This document shows positions 48,364 to 57,884 of a DNA stretch of 64,000 nt, in pieces. Numbering within the stretch: the stretch's first letter is position 1; each line of letters begins with the position of its first letter. Source of the stretch: PALG01 sp964495885 (GTDB lineage: Bacteria > Bacteroidota > Bacteroidia > Flavobacteriales > Flavobacteriaceae); contig CAZBWO010000006.1 in assembly GCA_964495885.1 (NCBI GenBank), positions 105,076-169,075 of the forward strand. The letters run 5' to 3'. A model generated the notes under the pieces. That model saw nothing but the letters and a program-made list of their open reading frames with translations. It did not search any database and was not told where the DNA came from. The position numbers were made by a program, and so were the translations under genes.

Positions 48364-49539
48364 TTAGGGAAGTAGTAAGGTTTTGGCCAAGGCTCCTTTG
48401 GGTTGTGTTGTGCTGTTGGCGGGGATATACAACAGGGCATTTGCTTGTGCAAAACTTAAGACGGTGGAAGATTGCTGTAAATGCAGCGGCATGACCTCGC
48501 TTCCAGAAATGTGGGCTTTTAAAAATAACGCCCTCCCAAAAGGATTTTCAATGGTTTCTGCCAGTGGCAATTCCATTTTGGGTAAGCCAATCTGCTCGGC
48601 ACCTAGCCATAAGTCCAATAAGGCAAATCCGTAGACATACAAGCAGGTGAGGGTAGAGGCCGGGTTCCCCGGAAGTCCCAACACATAGGTTTGATCCTTC
48701 GATCCAAAAAATAAGGGTTTGCCGGGCTTTTGCAGTACTTTATAAAAATGTTCTGTGACGCCAAGATTTCGGAGGGCTGTTCCCACGAAATCATAATCCC
48801 CCACCGAGATCCCCCCGGAAATTAGTACTAGGTCCTGTTTGGCAACTAGGTCTTGAAGGAGTTCCTGCGTGGCAGTAAGGGAATCGGCCACTTGGTGCAC
48901 GACAACATCTGTAATGCCCTTTTGCTGTAAGGCTGCCCGTATAAGTGCACTATTGCTTTCATAGATTTTACCTTCGGAAAGGGGAGTGCCTGCTTCCACA
49001 AGTTCACTACCGGTTACTACAATCGCTACCTTGGGTAAGGTGCTTACGCTTATTTGTTGAATTCCGAAGCTTTTCAGCAAGGCAATGGAGGAAGGGTTTA
49101 TGCGATGCCCTTTGGAAAGGCATAAAGCACCCTCTTTAATCTGCTCCCCAATGGCACGAACATGGGTTCCTTCTTTTGGATTGTGCTCCAACGCAATTTC
49201 ATTTCCCCGTTTGGTAACATATTCCTGCATCACCACCGCCTGAGCGGTATGGGGTACCGGAGCTCCCGTGAAGATACGCACAGCCTCTCCAGGTTTTAAA
49301 GTGTACTTTGGAGCATCGCCCGCTTTTACTTCCCCCACAAGGGTATAGGTTGTTGCCTCATGAAGGCATAGCGCATAGCCATCCATCACACTTTGTCTAA
49401 ACGAAGGAAGTGAAATTGGAGCATGACAATCTGCTGCCAAAATTCTTCCCAGTGAATTGTCTACGGAAATTGTTTCGGTAGTTCTGGAAGGAGTGACCTT
49501 TTCTTCAATGGTATGTAGTGCTTCGGAAACGGTAATCAT
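48364..49539 (-). CDS. moeA: Molybdopterin molybdotransferase
   Basis: 391 aa from ATG at 49539 (MITVSEALHTIEEKV); an ATG at 49554 coincides with the predicted transcription start from a -7-like TATCTTCG (plus 49558-49565). Domains: MoeA N-terminal (SFRQSVMDGYALCL, FTGAPVPHTAQAVVMQEYV), central MoCF fold (VVTGSELVEAGTPLSEGKIY, SGGISVGDYDFV, LPGNPAST) and C-terminal beta domain. It inserts molybdate into adenylated molybdopterin. First gene of the seven-gene operon. Confidence 0.95.
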   Translation of the reverse strand: MITVSEALHTIEEKVTPSRTTETISVDNSLGRILAADCHAPISLPSFRQSVMDGYALCLHEATTYTLVGEVKAGDAPKYTLKPGEAVRIFTGAPVPHTAQAVVMQEYVTKRGNEIALEHNPKEGTHVRAIGEQIKEGALCLSKGHRINPSSIALLKSFGIQQISVSTLPKVAIVVTGSELVEAGTPLSEGKIYESNSALIRAALQQKGITDVVVHQVADSLTATQELLQDLVAKQDLVLISGGISVGDYDFVGTALRNLGVTEHFYKVLQKPGKPLFFGSKDQTYVLGLPGNPASTLTCLYVYGFALLDLWLGAEQIGLPKMELPLAETIENPFGRALFLKAHISGSEVMPLHLQQSSTVLSFAQANALLYIPANSTTQPKGALAKTLLLP

Positions 49540-49594
49540 GCATGCAAATTTCAATTCCGAAGATACAGAAATATTAGGGAAGCTGCCGTATGGC

Positions 49595-49978
49595 TTACTC
49601 CTTTTTCTCCCCTTGCCAAGGGGCTATAAACGACCTGTTTGGGCAGTAGGTAATTCCGTATACCTTTCCATCTTTCAGGTATCCAGAATGATAGTAGGCA
49701 TTACTTTGGTCTTTGGTGGTGAAGGAAAAATAAAGTCGGTTCCAATTTTTATTCAGGATAGCCTTTTCCAACGGACTTCCATAAAAAGTTCCTTCCAAGG
49801 AATAATCTGCCACACTTGATACCGCAAAGGTTTGAAAATAAGGTTCGGCATCTGGGGTGGGCCGAAGGTCAATGGTCCATTCACCTACCAAGTCTTCAGT
49901 GGGCGGACTCATGGTTTGATTTTGCGAAAATAAACTAATGGAACAAGACAACAGAATGAAGCAACAAAACGTTTTCAT
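49595..49978 (-). CDS. Small exported protein of unknown function
   Basis: 127 aa. Signal peptide (1-19, FCCFILLSCSISLFSQ). Mature part beta-rich: LVGEWTIDLRPTPDAEPYFQ and FSFTTKDQSNAYYHSGYLKD, suggesting a lipocalin- or calycin-like barrel. Not a recognised family. It is 56 nt upstream of moeA on the same strand, but the moeA promoter sits between them. Confidence 0.72.
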   Translation of the reverse strand: MKTFCCFILLSCSISLFSQNQTMSPPTEDLVGEWTIDLRPTPDAEPYFQTFAVSSVADYSLEGTFYGSPLEKAILNKNWNRLYFSFTTKDQSNAYYHSGYLKDGKVYGITYCPNRSFIAPWQGEKKE

Positions 49979-50040
49979 GATAGCAATTTTAAAGTATGGG
50001 TAAGGTACGGTTTTTTGTGTTTAAATGCCTATTTTACAGT

Positions 50041-50808
50041 ATGATCTATTTTGTGGAAAAAAGTTCCATTGTTCGAAAAATATGGGGTACTAGTGATACC
50101 ATCCTTTTTATTTTTGCGGGTGCAGCAGCAGAGTTCGCGTTGAACAAGGCCGTAGATTGGCTCTATTTTACAGGAAGGCTCCCTACAGATCCTTTAGGCA
50201 GATTATTTTCTACCGTAGCCTATGCCCGAAAAATTGTCTTTGCTCCAGAGCATGAGGCATTACAGGCAATTGACACCATGGCAAGCATTCATAAGGCGGT
50301 TGAAAATAGTCGTGGGGATACGATTCCACAATGGGCCTATCGTGATGTTTTGTATATGCTTATTTACTATTCCATTGCGGCCCATGAGTTACTGGAAGGA
50401 AAACTAAGCCCTTCGGAAAAGGAAGAGGTCTACCAAGTTTTCTTTAGGGTTGGAGCACGGATGGGACTACAAAGTTTACCGAAAAATTACGATCAATGGC
50501 TCCCTAGTAGGGAACAACATTTACACAATGACCTTCAGAAAAGCCATTACACCGAAGACCTTTTTAAACAGTACAAAAAGCATTTGGGAACCATCCGATT
50601 TAAACTGTTATTGGAAGCACAAAAATTGGTTGTCCCCCCGTATATCATCGAATTACTGAATTTTAGAAAGTTTTCGTTATTATCTCCAATGGTACCGGGT
50701 TATAAATTGAGTAGGTGGTTGCATATAGATCATTGGGTGAAATACCTTTTACTGCCCAAAAATTACCAAGCACAGATTAAGGCATTGGATATAAAAAAAG
50801 GGACCTAA
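50041..50808 (+). CDS. MpaB-family oxygenase (DUF2236-like)
   Basis: 255 aa from ATG at 50041 (MIYFVEKSSIVRKIWG); the upstream ATG at 49996 adds a weakly conserved segment. The family core is clear: DTILFIFAGAAAEFALNKAV, WLYFTGRLPTDPLGRLFSTV and YARKIVFAPEHEALQAID with the conserved His, and YRDVLYMLIYYSIAAHELLE. MpaB-type proteins are latex-clearing-protein-like or oxidative-cleavage oxygenases with a b-type heme; the substrate is unknown here. Its 3' end contains the terminator of the convergent gene. Confidence 0.85.
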   Translation: MIYFVEKSSIVRKIWGTSDTILFIFAGAAAEFALNKAVDWLYFTGRLPTDPLGRLFSTVAYARKIVFAPEHEALQAIDTMASIHKAVENSRGDTIPQWAYRDVLYMLIYYSIAAHELLEGKLSPSEKEEVYQVFFRVGARMGLQSLPKNYDQWLPSREQHLHNDLQKSHYTEDLFKQYKKHLGTIRFKLLLEAQKLVVPPYIIELLNFRKFSLLSPMVPGYKLSRWLHIDHWVKYLLLPKNYQAQIKALDIKKGT

Positions 50809-50820
50809 GATAGGTCCCTA
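50792..50820 (-). terminator. Terminator for the extradiol dioxygenase gene
   Basis: AGGGACCTA (50799-50807) and TAGGTCCCT (50811-50819) form a perfect 9-bp stem with a 3-nt loop. Only the minus strand has a T-run after it (plus 50793-50799 is A-rich), so it ends the 50884-51714 transcript while lying across the stop codon of the MpaB gene. Confidence 0.8.
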
Positions 50821-50883
50821 ATATTTAGACGGTATAACCGGGTTTTTTATAGAGTATATCTTGTTTTCCCAATGATTTTGATA

Positions 50884-51714
50884 TTAAGATGCCCCAATTT
50901 TCAACGAAGTCATTGTTAAGGATCCAGCTAAGGGTTTATCGTTGAATAAGGTGATGTCTTCATGATCTTCCTTTAGGGCCAAGGTATACAGTAAGGGCAT
51001 ATAGTGTTCTGGGGTGGGAATTGCCAGTTCAAATGCTTTTCCTTGCGATTGGTAATCGATTAGCTTTTGATGGTCCCCATTCAGCATAAACTGTTTCATC
51101 TTTTCATTGGCTTCGGTGGCCCAATCAAAGGCAAACTCTTCATTCAATTTGTTCCAGGCAACCATGCGTAAGTTGTGTACCATATTTCCACTGCCAATAA
51201 TCAATACCCCTTTTTGACGAAGACTATTGATTTCCTTGGCCAATTCATAATGATGACGTGCAGGCTTCGAATAATCAATACTCATTTGAATCACAGGAAT
51301 ATCTGCATTGGGGTACAGGTGTTTTATCACACTCCAAGCGCCATGATCAAGCCCCCATTTATCATCCAATTCCACCGATGCTTTGGTAACTAGCTTTTGG
51401 GTTTCCTTTGCGAGTTCTGGACTTCCTGGTGCAGGGTATTGTACATCAAACAACGCCTGTGGGAAGCCTCCAAAATCATGAATGGTCTTTGGGTGCTGCA
51501 TGGCGGTCACGAAAGTTCCTCGGGTTTCCCAATGGGCAGATATGCATAAAATGGCATTGGGTCGTGGGATTTCTTTTCCAATATTCCGAAAACCTTGTAC
51601 AAATTCATTTTCTTCGATGGCATTCATGGGGCTTCCATGACCTAGGAATAATACAGGCATTTTGCCTGTATTACCCATATTTTCGGTCATTTTATGTAAA
51701 CTTCTTAAACTCAT
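50884..51714 (-). CDS. ygiD: 4,5-DOPA extradiol dioxygenase family protein
   Basis: 276 aa. LFLGHGSPMNAIEENEF and NAILCISAHWETRGTFV hold metal-binding His residues; YPAPGSPELA and LDHGAWSVIKHLYPNADIPV complete the class III LigB fold. Family members open catechol rings (YgiD, plant DODA). The physiological catechol is unknown. N-terminal residues before MGNTGKMPVLF are uncertain; later Met codons could be used. Confidence 0.9.
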   Translation of the reverse strand: MSLRSLHKMTENMGNTGKMPVLFLGHGSPMNAIEENEFVQGFRNIGKEIPRPNAILCISAHWETRGTFVTAMQHPKTIHDFGGFPQALFDVQYPAPGSPELAKETQKLVTKASVELDDKWGLDHGAWSVIKHLYPNADIPVIQMSIDYSKPARHHYELAKEINSLRQKGVLIIGSGNMVHNLRMVAWNKLNEEFAFDWATEANEKMKQFMLNGDHQKLIDYQSQGKAFELAIPTPEHYMPLLYTLALKEDHEDITLFNDKPLAGSLTMTSLKIGAS

Positions 51715-51967
51715 TGCTGAACCTACTATTGGCAGTATCGCCAGTGATTTTAAAAACTTTGAACAAGTTTGTTCATTTTAGCTTGTGTAAACGAGGGTAT
51801 ACATTCGTTCTTACCAAAAACAAATTACTCTAACAGTCGTTTTTTTGAGTTGTATAAAGGTACGTTTTTTATTTTTCCACCATTCATCACCTCCAGTATA
51901 AATCAATCGTCATCTACAATACACTCAATATAATTAAATTGTGTATTTTTAAGATACAATAGCAATT

Positions 51968-54925
51968 ATGGATAAACTTTACATTGTCTTCTTTTTCTTA
52001 ACCACGTCGTTAATTGCCCAGCAGCAACTCTCTGTTGATTCCCTGATAACGGTTACCCAAAACCCTAAAATGGCAGACACCTCAAGGGTATTGGCTTATA
52101 CAGATCTTGTAAACCACTATATGTATAGCAATAAGGACAGCACGCTGTATTACTCAAAAGAGCTTTTTAAGTTTGCTGAAGAAAAAGACTTGGATTATGG
52201 CTACTTCAAAGCGCATTATTCCAAGGCATTTTACTTTTTTACCTCTTCCAGTTTTGATAGTGTAATTCACCAATTGGAAACCGCTCTACATTATGCTAAA
52301 AAAATGGAGGCCCCTGAAATGGTTGGGGAGGTACACTCCAAATTAAGTGGGGTATATAGTATGTTGGGGCAAAAAGACAAAGCATTGGAGTATGCGCAGG
52401 AGTCACTCATTGTTTCCCGTGAAAATGAAAACTGGATAGGAGTGGGACACGCCTATTTAAACCTTGGGAACATTCATTTTTATAATAATGAATACAACTT
52501 GGCGCTTAAGGATTTTCAAAAAGTAGACAGTATTCTGTCTATTCATAATCCGAAAGATGTTAGTCTAGGCAATGCCATTTCCAACATTGGGCTTATCTTT
52601 TTTGACCAAGATCAATATGATAAGGCAGGGATTTACTTTAATCGTGCAAGAACACTTTTTGATGAGATGGAGTATGCACATGGGAGTCAGGTGGTAAAAG
52701 CCCATTTGGGAAAATTAAAATTAAAGGTTGGTGAATATGAAGAGGCTGTAAAATATCTGGAAGAAACTACGGCTTATTTTGAACAAATAGGGGATCAATT
52801 CAAAACGGGGGAAAATTATAATCTACTGGCAAAAGCCTTGTTTGAAGTAGATAGAAAGGGTCAAGCTTTTGAATTTCTTGATAAAGCAAGGCAATTAAAA
52901 CTGCAAATTCAAGATACGCTAGGGTTGATTACCAATTTGCTTGCTACCAGTGACATGCGGCTTAGCAATAAGGAGCCCCAGCAAAGTTTGAAGCTTGCCC
53001 AAGAGGCCTTGATGCTTTCTGAAAAGTTGTCATCGTTAATGAATCAAGAAGTGGCGTTAAAGTATATTTCAGAAAGTTATGCAGCACTTAATAATTATAA
53101 GGATTCCTATCTTACCTATAAAAAATACCTTGTTGTAAATGATTCATTACTGAAGATTAGAAACCTAGAGCAGTCTCAGGAGATCGAGGCAAAATACCAA
53201 ACCGAAAAGAAAGAACGGGAAATCGCTCTTTTGAAATCGGAAAGCGAACTGGCCGAAGCCAAGCAAAAGAACCAGCGTAACTTACTGCTGGGGGGTATTG
53301 CCTTAACTTCAATAGCAGGATTGTCGTTTTTCTTTCTGTACCGTAACCGACAAAAAACGACGCGTAAGTTGCAGGAGTTGGATACGGCAAAATCTAATTT
53401 CTTTGCCAATATATCCCATGAATTCCGTACACCCCTAACCTTGATATCGGGACCTGTAGAAAAGCAATTAGCCGAAGAAAATCTATCTGAGGACAGCAGA
53501 AGGAACCTGGAAATGGTACAACGCAACTCTCAACGTTTGCTAAACTTGGTAGATCAATTGTTAGATCTTTCCAAACTGGAATCTGGAAAGATGACCCTAA
53601 AAGTACAAGAAGGAAATCCGGCTTCACTATTGCGGGCGTTGGCCATATCCTTTCAGCATAAAGCTTCCACCGAACAAATATCCTATGAATTTTCGGTAAC
53701 GGAAATGGAAGGAGCTTGGTTTGACGCTGATGCATTAGAGAAGATTGTGGTTAACTTATTGGCAAATGCCTTTAAATATGTGACTAAAAACGGCCGTATC
53801 ACTTTGCATGCCCAAAGAGACCATGACTCCTTGTTGTTGAAAGTTGAAAATGACGGACAAATTACGGGTGATGGTCCCTTGGAAGACATCTTTCTTCGCT
53901 TCCATCAAAAAGACGAACACCAGGAAGGGGTAGGAGTAGGACTTGCATTGGTCAAGGAATTGGTGACACTTCACTATGGAACGATCACGGTGGTCAATAC
54001 TCCGCAACAGTCCGTTCTTTTTACAGTGAACCTTCCTATTCATAGGAATGCGTTTTCCGAAGCAGCAATAGATACGAGTGAAGCGATTTCAAATAAGCAT
54101 GTTTTACCTTCAGTAGAAACTCCTTTAAAGAGCGAGACTACCGAAACTGAAACCAAATTAGATGAAGACGCACCTATTTTACTTATTGTAGAGGATCATA
54201 AGGAAATTCGTGATTTTGTAAGGGATTCGTTTAAAGATCATTACCAAGTGGTAGAGGCAATACATGGGGAAGACGGTATTGCTAAGGCGATTGAGTGTAT
54301 TCCAGATGTGATTATTTCAGACATCATGATGCCCAAGGTTTCCGGACTGGAACTATGCAAGACCCTTAAAACAGATGAACGTACCAGTCATATCCCCATC
54401 ATCCTCCTAACCGCAAAAGCAGAGGAACAATCGCAATATGAGGGATTGGAGTTAGGGGCAGATGACTATATCCTTAAGCCCTTTAAGACAAAATGGCTAC
54501 AAACCCGAGTGAATAATTTGGTGGCTTCCAGGAAACAATTGCAGCAGCGCTATAGCCAAGAGGTAATCTTAAAACCAAAGAATATTACTATTTCCAAGGT
54601 AGATGAGCAATTCATTGAAAAAGTACAAATGGTATTGGATGAAGAACTAACCAATCCCGATTTTAGTGCCGAAGCCTTCAGCAACAAGGTAGGAATGAGC
54701 CGGATGCAACTACACCGTAAATTAAAAGCACTTACGGGTCTTACCACTTCAGAATTTGTTCGGGCCGAACGGCTAAAAGTTGCTGCTACACTTCTCAAGC
54801 AACGCAATGTTCAAGTAGCAGAGGTTTGCTATCAAGTAGGTTTCAATAGCCCATCTTATTTTTCTAAATGCTTCAAGGAGGCTTATGGATGCTTGCCTTC
54901 AGAATACGCTCAAAAAGAAGCGTAA
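51968..54925 (+). CDS. Hybrid two-component system with TPR sensor and AraC output
   Basis: 985 aa. Signal peptide (1-18); about six to seven TPRs (about 35-400; GVGHAYLNLGNIHFYNNEYN, GNAISNIGLIFFDQDQYDKA); coiled coil (about 395-435); TM (about 440-461); HisKA with His484 (FFANISHEFRTPLTLISGP); HATPase (about 545-680; LLANAFKYVTKNGRI); receiver domain with Asp785 (DVIISDIMMPKVSG); AraC-type HTH (about 880-985). One chain thus senses, phosphorylates and regulates DNA. The periplasmic TPR sensor suggests peptide or protein input. A -7-like TATTTTTA is at 51944-51951. Targets are not evident. Confidence 0.94.
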   Translation: MDKLYIVFFFLTTSLIAQQQLSVDSLITVTQNPKMADTSRVLAYTDLVNHYMYSNKDSTLYYSKELFKFAEEKDLDYGYFKAHYSKAFYFFTSSSFDSVIHQLETALHYAKKMEAPEMVGEVHSKLSGVYSMLGQKDKALEYAQESLIVSRENENWIGVGHAYLNLGNIHFYNNEYNLALKDFQKVDSILSIHNPKDVSLGNAISNIGLIFFDQDQYDKAGIYFNRARTLFDEMEYAHGSQVVKAHLGKLKLKVGEYEEAVKYLEETTAYFEQIGDQFKTGENYNLLAKALFEVDRKGQAFEFLDKARQLKLQIQDTLGLITNLLATSDMRLSNKEPQQSLKLAQEALMLSEKLSSLMNQEVALKYISESYAALNNYKDSYLTYKKYLVVNDSLLKIRNLEQSQEIEAKYQTEKKEREIALLKSESELAEAKQKNQRNLLLGGIALTSIAGLSFFFLYRNRQKTTRKLQELDTAKSNFFANISHEFRTPLTLISGPVEKQLAEENLSEDSRRNLEMVQRNSQRLLNLVDQLLDLSKLESGKMTLKVQEGNPASLLRALAISFQHKASTEQISYEFSVTEMEGAWFDADALEKIVVNLLANAFKYVTKNGRITLHAQRDHDSLLLKVENDGQITGDGPLEDIFLRFHQKDEHQEGVGVGLALVKELVTLHYGTITVVNTPQQSVLFTVNLPIHRNAFSEAAIDTSEAISNKHVLPSVETPLKSETTETETKLDEDAPILLIVEDHKEIRDFVRDSFKDHYQVVEAIHGEDGIAKAIECIPDVIISDIMMPKVSGLELCKTLKTDERTSHIPIILLTAKAEEQSQYEGLELGADDYILKPFKTKWLQTRVNNLVASRKQLQQRYSQEVILKPKNITISKVDEQFIEKVQMVLDEELTNPDFSAEAFSNKVGMSRMQLHRKLKALTGLTTSEFVRAERLKVAATLLKQRNVQVAEVCYQVGFNSPSYFSKCFKEAYGCLPSEYAQKEA

Positions 54926-54976
54926 AGTCATTCTATGGATGATAGCATAACGAAGCTTTTATTTGAAATACTTGGT

Positions 54977-55684
54977 TTACACCGATACCCCAAACAGATA
55001 TCCCACCAAACCAGAGAGTACCATGGCAATGGTTCCCCAAATAGTTATCCGAAGGATCCCTTTCATAATATTTGAGCCCCCCGTCTTTGCAGCTGTGATC
55101 CCCAATATAATCAAGAAAACAATGGTAAATCCATAGAGCCAATATTCCATTCCTTCAAGAGGAGCAAATAAGACAACCAATAACGGAAGGATTCCGCCTA
55201 TGGTAAATGCTGCTCCAGAGGCCAAGGCCGCTTGTAACGGATTGGCCATGGATACTTCATTGATTCCCAATTCATCCCGTACATGGGCGGCTAATGCATC
55301 TTTTTCGGTGAGTTCAATGGCTACCTGCATGGCTGTTTCCTTTTTCAGTCCACGTCTTTCATAAATCTGTGCTAGGATTTGTAACTCCTCTTCTGGCATT
55401 TCTTGAAGCTCAATAGCTTCCCGTTCAATATCGGCCTTTTCAATATCTGTCTGTGAACTTACGGAAACATATTCCCCAGCAGCCATGGAAAGGGCACCGG
55501 CTACAAGCCCTGCCACCGTAGCCAGAATGATGGGCTCCCTAGTGGCACTGGCAGTGGCAACCCCAATGGCAAGACTAGAGATGGAAATGATCCCGTCATT
55601 CGCACCCAGAACCGCCGCCCGAAGCCAGTTGCTTCGATGGATGTAATGCGGATCTAAATAATTGTCAATGGTGAGCTTTTCCAT
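54977..55684 (-). CDS. VIT1/CCC1 family transporter
   Basis: 235 aa. WLRAAVLGANDGIISISSLA and AGLVAGALSMAAGEYVSVSS form the first two TM helices with metal-path residues. A Glu-rich cytoplasmic helix (about 85-130) has the metal-binding EELQILAQIYERRGL, followed by three more TMs ending at about 235. It exports or stores Fe2+/Mn2+ by proton antiport. Single-gene unit. Confidence 0.93.
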   Translation of the reverse strand: MEKLTIDNYLDPHYIHRSNWLRAAVLGANDGIISISSLAIGVATASATREPIILATVAGLVAGALSMAAGEYVSVSSQTDIEKADIEREAIELQEMPEEELQILAQIYERRGLKKETAMQVAIELTEKDALAAHVRDELGINEVSMANPLQAALASGAAFTIGGILPLLVVLFAPLEGMEYWLYGFTIVFLIILGITAAKTGGSNIMKGILRITIWGTIAMVLSGLVGYLFGVSV

Positions 55685-55795
55685 TTTTTTAAATTGTATT
55701 GGATGCTAAAAACCATTAGGGTTTTTGATCCTATAAAGTTACGACTTTTCGACGAAGATTTTTAGTGATCTTTGGGAGAATAGCGCCTTGAAACC

Positions 55796-56173
55796 TTAGG
55801 TTGATTGCACTAATTTTTTGAACCCTCCGTACACCATCCTACTGGCATCGAAAATAAGCCTTTCGGGCTGCATCAAGGGAGCCACCAACGAAGCCATGTT
55901 GGGATCGTTGGGTACGGTTTCATTTGCTTTATCGCGTACTTCCTTTGATGGGAATACCACCCAGCCAAAGACAATAACTTCATCTGCTTTTAGGGCTACT
56001 ACTTCGGTAAAGGAACGAGTGCCCTCCAGGGTGAGGTCGTCCCCAACATATTCAAAATAGGCAAGTGCGCCATGCGCTTTCCAGATTGCGGCTACTTTTT
56101 CTGCAATGCTTTGGTAGGTATCTAAGTGAGCCTTTGGAAGGGGGAAGACGAATCCGTCAATATAGTTTGCCAT
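55796..56173 (-). CDS. DUF1428 (YbaA-like) protein
   Basis: 125 aa. YIDGFVFPLPKAHLDTYQSI at the start, HGALAYFEYVGDDL and FGWVVFPSKEVRDKANETV are typical DUF1428 features; the fold is a ferredoxin-like alpha/beta barrel. Function unknown. A stand-alone gene. Confidence 0.92.
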   Translation of the reverse strand: MANYIDGFVFPLPKAHLDTYQSIAEKVAAIWKAHGALAYFEYVGDDLTLEGTRSFTEVVALKADEVIVFGWVVFPSKEVRDKANETVPNDPNMASLVAPLMQPERLIFDASRMVYGGFKKLVQST

Positions 56174-56323
56174 GGTGTGTAGGTGTTATTGAATATTTTT
56201 TTGTGGATGAATCTATACAGTCATCCAATTCAAGATACTCAATTTTTAGCATTTGTTTGCTGCATGGATCATTAGTCAATCTGTTTGACTTTGTTTATCA
56301 CGAATGTACTTTTTATTGATTCC

Positions 56324-57826
56324 TTACTCTTCAAGTAATTCTTTCAATCTTTTTGCTGAATTCTCACACCAATAGCAATTTTCATGTTGCCCTAATGCTA
56401 TGGCTTTCTGAAAGCACATAATCGCTTTTTCATGCTCCTGTAAAATGAAATACCCTTCTCCCAAGGTATCCCATAGATTTCCATCGTTTGGGAACAGTTG
56501 CGTGTTTAGTTGCAATAAGGCGATTCCCCAATTTGAATCTTTGTGTTCAGAAATTTGTTTAAAACCTATCCTATTGAGTAGGGCTTTATCAGTTAGGGAA
56601 CTTCCTAAATTACGTTCCAAAAAGGTAGGTAATGCAGTCACTTTTTCGGGTGTATTTGATGTCATAAAATCGAATACCAATTCATACGGATTTTTAGGAA
56701 CTATTTCGGGCTCATAATTTTCATCATATAGCATTTTCAGTAGTTCCCAACCTATTGTTTCAGATTGACTATTAAGGATTACGTTAGATAAAACAATAAC
56801 CACAATATCATTATCCATATCCCTAATAACATCAGCAAAATAGATTCCATTGCTGCCATTGTGCGTTACGATTTTTGAGCCCTTAGCACTATTGAAGATT
56901 GCCCAACCGTATCCATAAAAGGAGGTTTTTTCATCATTTTCCGGAACATATGCCATTTCCATAAGTTGTATCGTTTCCTTTTTCAATACTTTGTATTCCC
57001 GAAGTGCCACATCCCATTTATACAAATCCTCAACACTGGCATACAGGTCTCCTTTCCCAATGCTATACCAGTGCGCTTCTTGCGGTAAATGGTCTTGGGT
57101 AGTTCCCCAGTCCGCCCATGTTCCATCAACCACGTTGAAATAATAGCCATGAGCTAGTTGTTCATCCCTAGCCCCATTGCTTTTGTACCCCGTGTCGTTC
57201 ATCTGCAAAGGTTTCCAGAAATGTTCCCTTAAAAAAGATTCATATTCCTGTTGGGAGACTGCTTCAATAATAGCTGCCAAGAAAATGTAATTTGCATTGG
57301 CATAGGTATGGCGTGTACCGGGTGGGTATAGTAATTCGGCAGCAAAGGCTTCCTCTACAAATTGACCTTTGGTTGCAGTATCATACCTAAATCCACCGGT
57401 TTGTGGGGAAATCCCAGAGGTATGGGTAAGCAATTGATGAATGGTAATCTGCTGCTTGTCTGCTGGAACCATGGAGAAGTAATCTTCTAAGGTATTGGAA
57501 ACAGACAGCTTACCGTTTTCCATTAGCTTTAGGATTGCCGCAGCGGTAAATTGCTTGGTTACCGAGCCAATATTGAATAGGGTTTGCGATTGGTTGGGTA
57601 TGTTGTGTTCCTTGTTGGCCCACCCATATCCTTTCGATAATAGGATTTCCCCTTCCTTTGCTACAAGGATACTTCCTGCATACCCATTTTCTACACTTCG
57701 GCTAATGTATTGGTCAATTTTGGTAACAATGGGCGCTTCGGCCACCTCCTTTTGGGCTATTCCTGCACAACAGAAAAGTTGCACCAAGGGGATGGTATTG
57801 AGGAGTATTTTATATATCGTTATCAT
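56324..57826 (-). CDS. Beta-lactamase-fold serine hydrolase with C-terminal TPR
   Basis: 500 aa. N-terminal signal or anchor (1-24). Class C-like SxxK motif at Ser88-Lys91 (FNIGSVTKQFTAAAI), Tyr-x-Asn in TYANANY, and HNGSNG in place of the KTG box. C-terminal part (about 430-495; LLQLNTQLFPNDGNLWDTLG) is TPR-like. It may be an esterase, D-aminopeptidase or penicillin-binding-type protein; beta-lactam hydrolysis cannot be inferred. It begins 58 nt after the NmrA gene stop and may be in its operon. Confidence 0.88.
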   Translation of the reverse strand: MITIYKILLNTIPLVQLFCCAGIAQKEVAEAPIVTKIDQYISRSVENGYAGSILVAKEGEILLSKGYGWANKEHNIPNQSQTLFNIGSVTKQFTAAAILKLMENGKLSVSNTLEDYFSMVPADKQQITIHQLLTHTSGISPQTGGFRYDTATKGQFVEEAFAAELLYPPGTRHTYANANYIFLAAIIEAVSQQEYESFLREHFWKPLQMNDTGYKSNGARDEQLAHGYYFNVVDGTWADWGTTQDHLPQEAHWYSIGKGDLYASVEDLYKWDVALREYKVLKKETIQLMEMAYVPENDEKTSFYGYGWAIFNSAKGSKIVTHNGSNGIYFADVIRDMDNDIVVIVLSNVILNSQSETIGWELLKMLYDENYEPEIVPKNPYELVFDFMTSNTPEKVTALPTFLERNLGSSLTDKALLNRIGFKQISEHKDSNWGIALLQLNTQLFPNDGNLWDTLGEGYFILQEHEKAIMCFQKAIALGQHENCYWCENSAKRLKELLEE

Positions 57827-57884
57827 TTTGATTGTTTTTTAGATTTTTTAGCACCTGGGCATCTACCCATAAAATACAGGATGT

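Noticed and set aside
48357..48452. N-terminal extension of the TauE/SafE protein
   Set aside because: It overlaps moeA in another frame and the residues look random; ATG at 48356 follows the moeA stop directly.
56324..57826. Beta-lactamase giving antibiotic resistance
   Set aside because: SxxK and YxN are present, but the size, C-terminal TPR region and lack of a KTG box fit the broad serine hydrolase family; resistance cannot be claimed.
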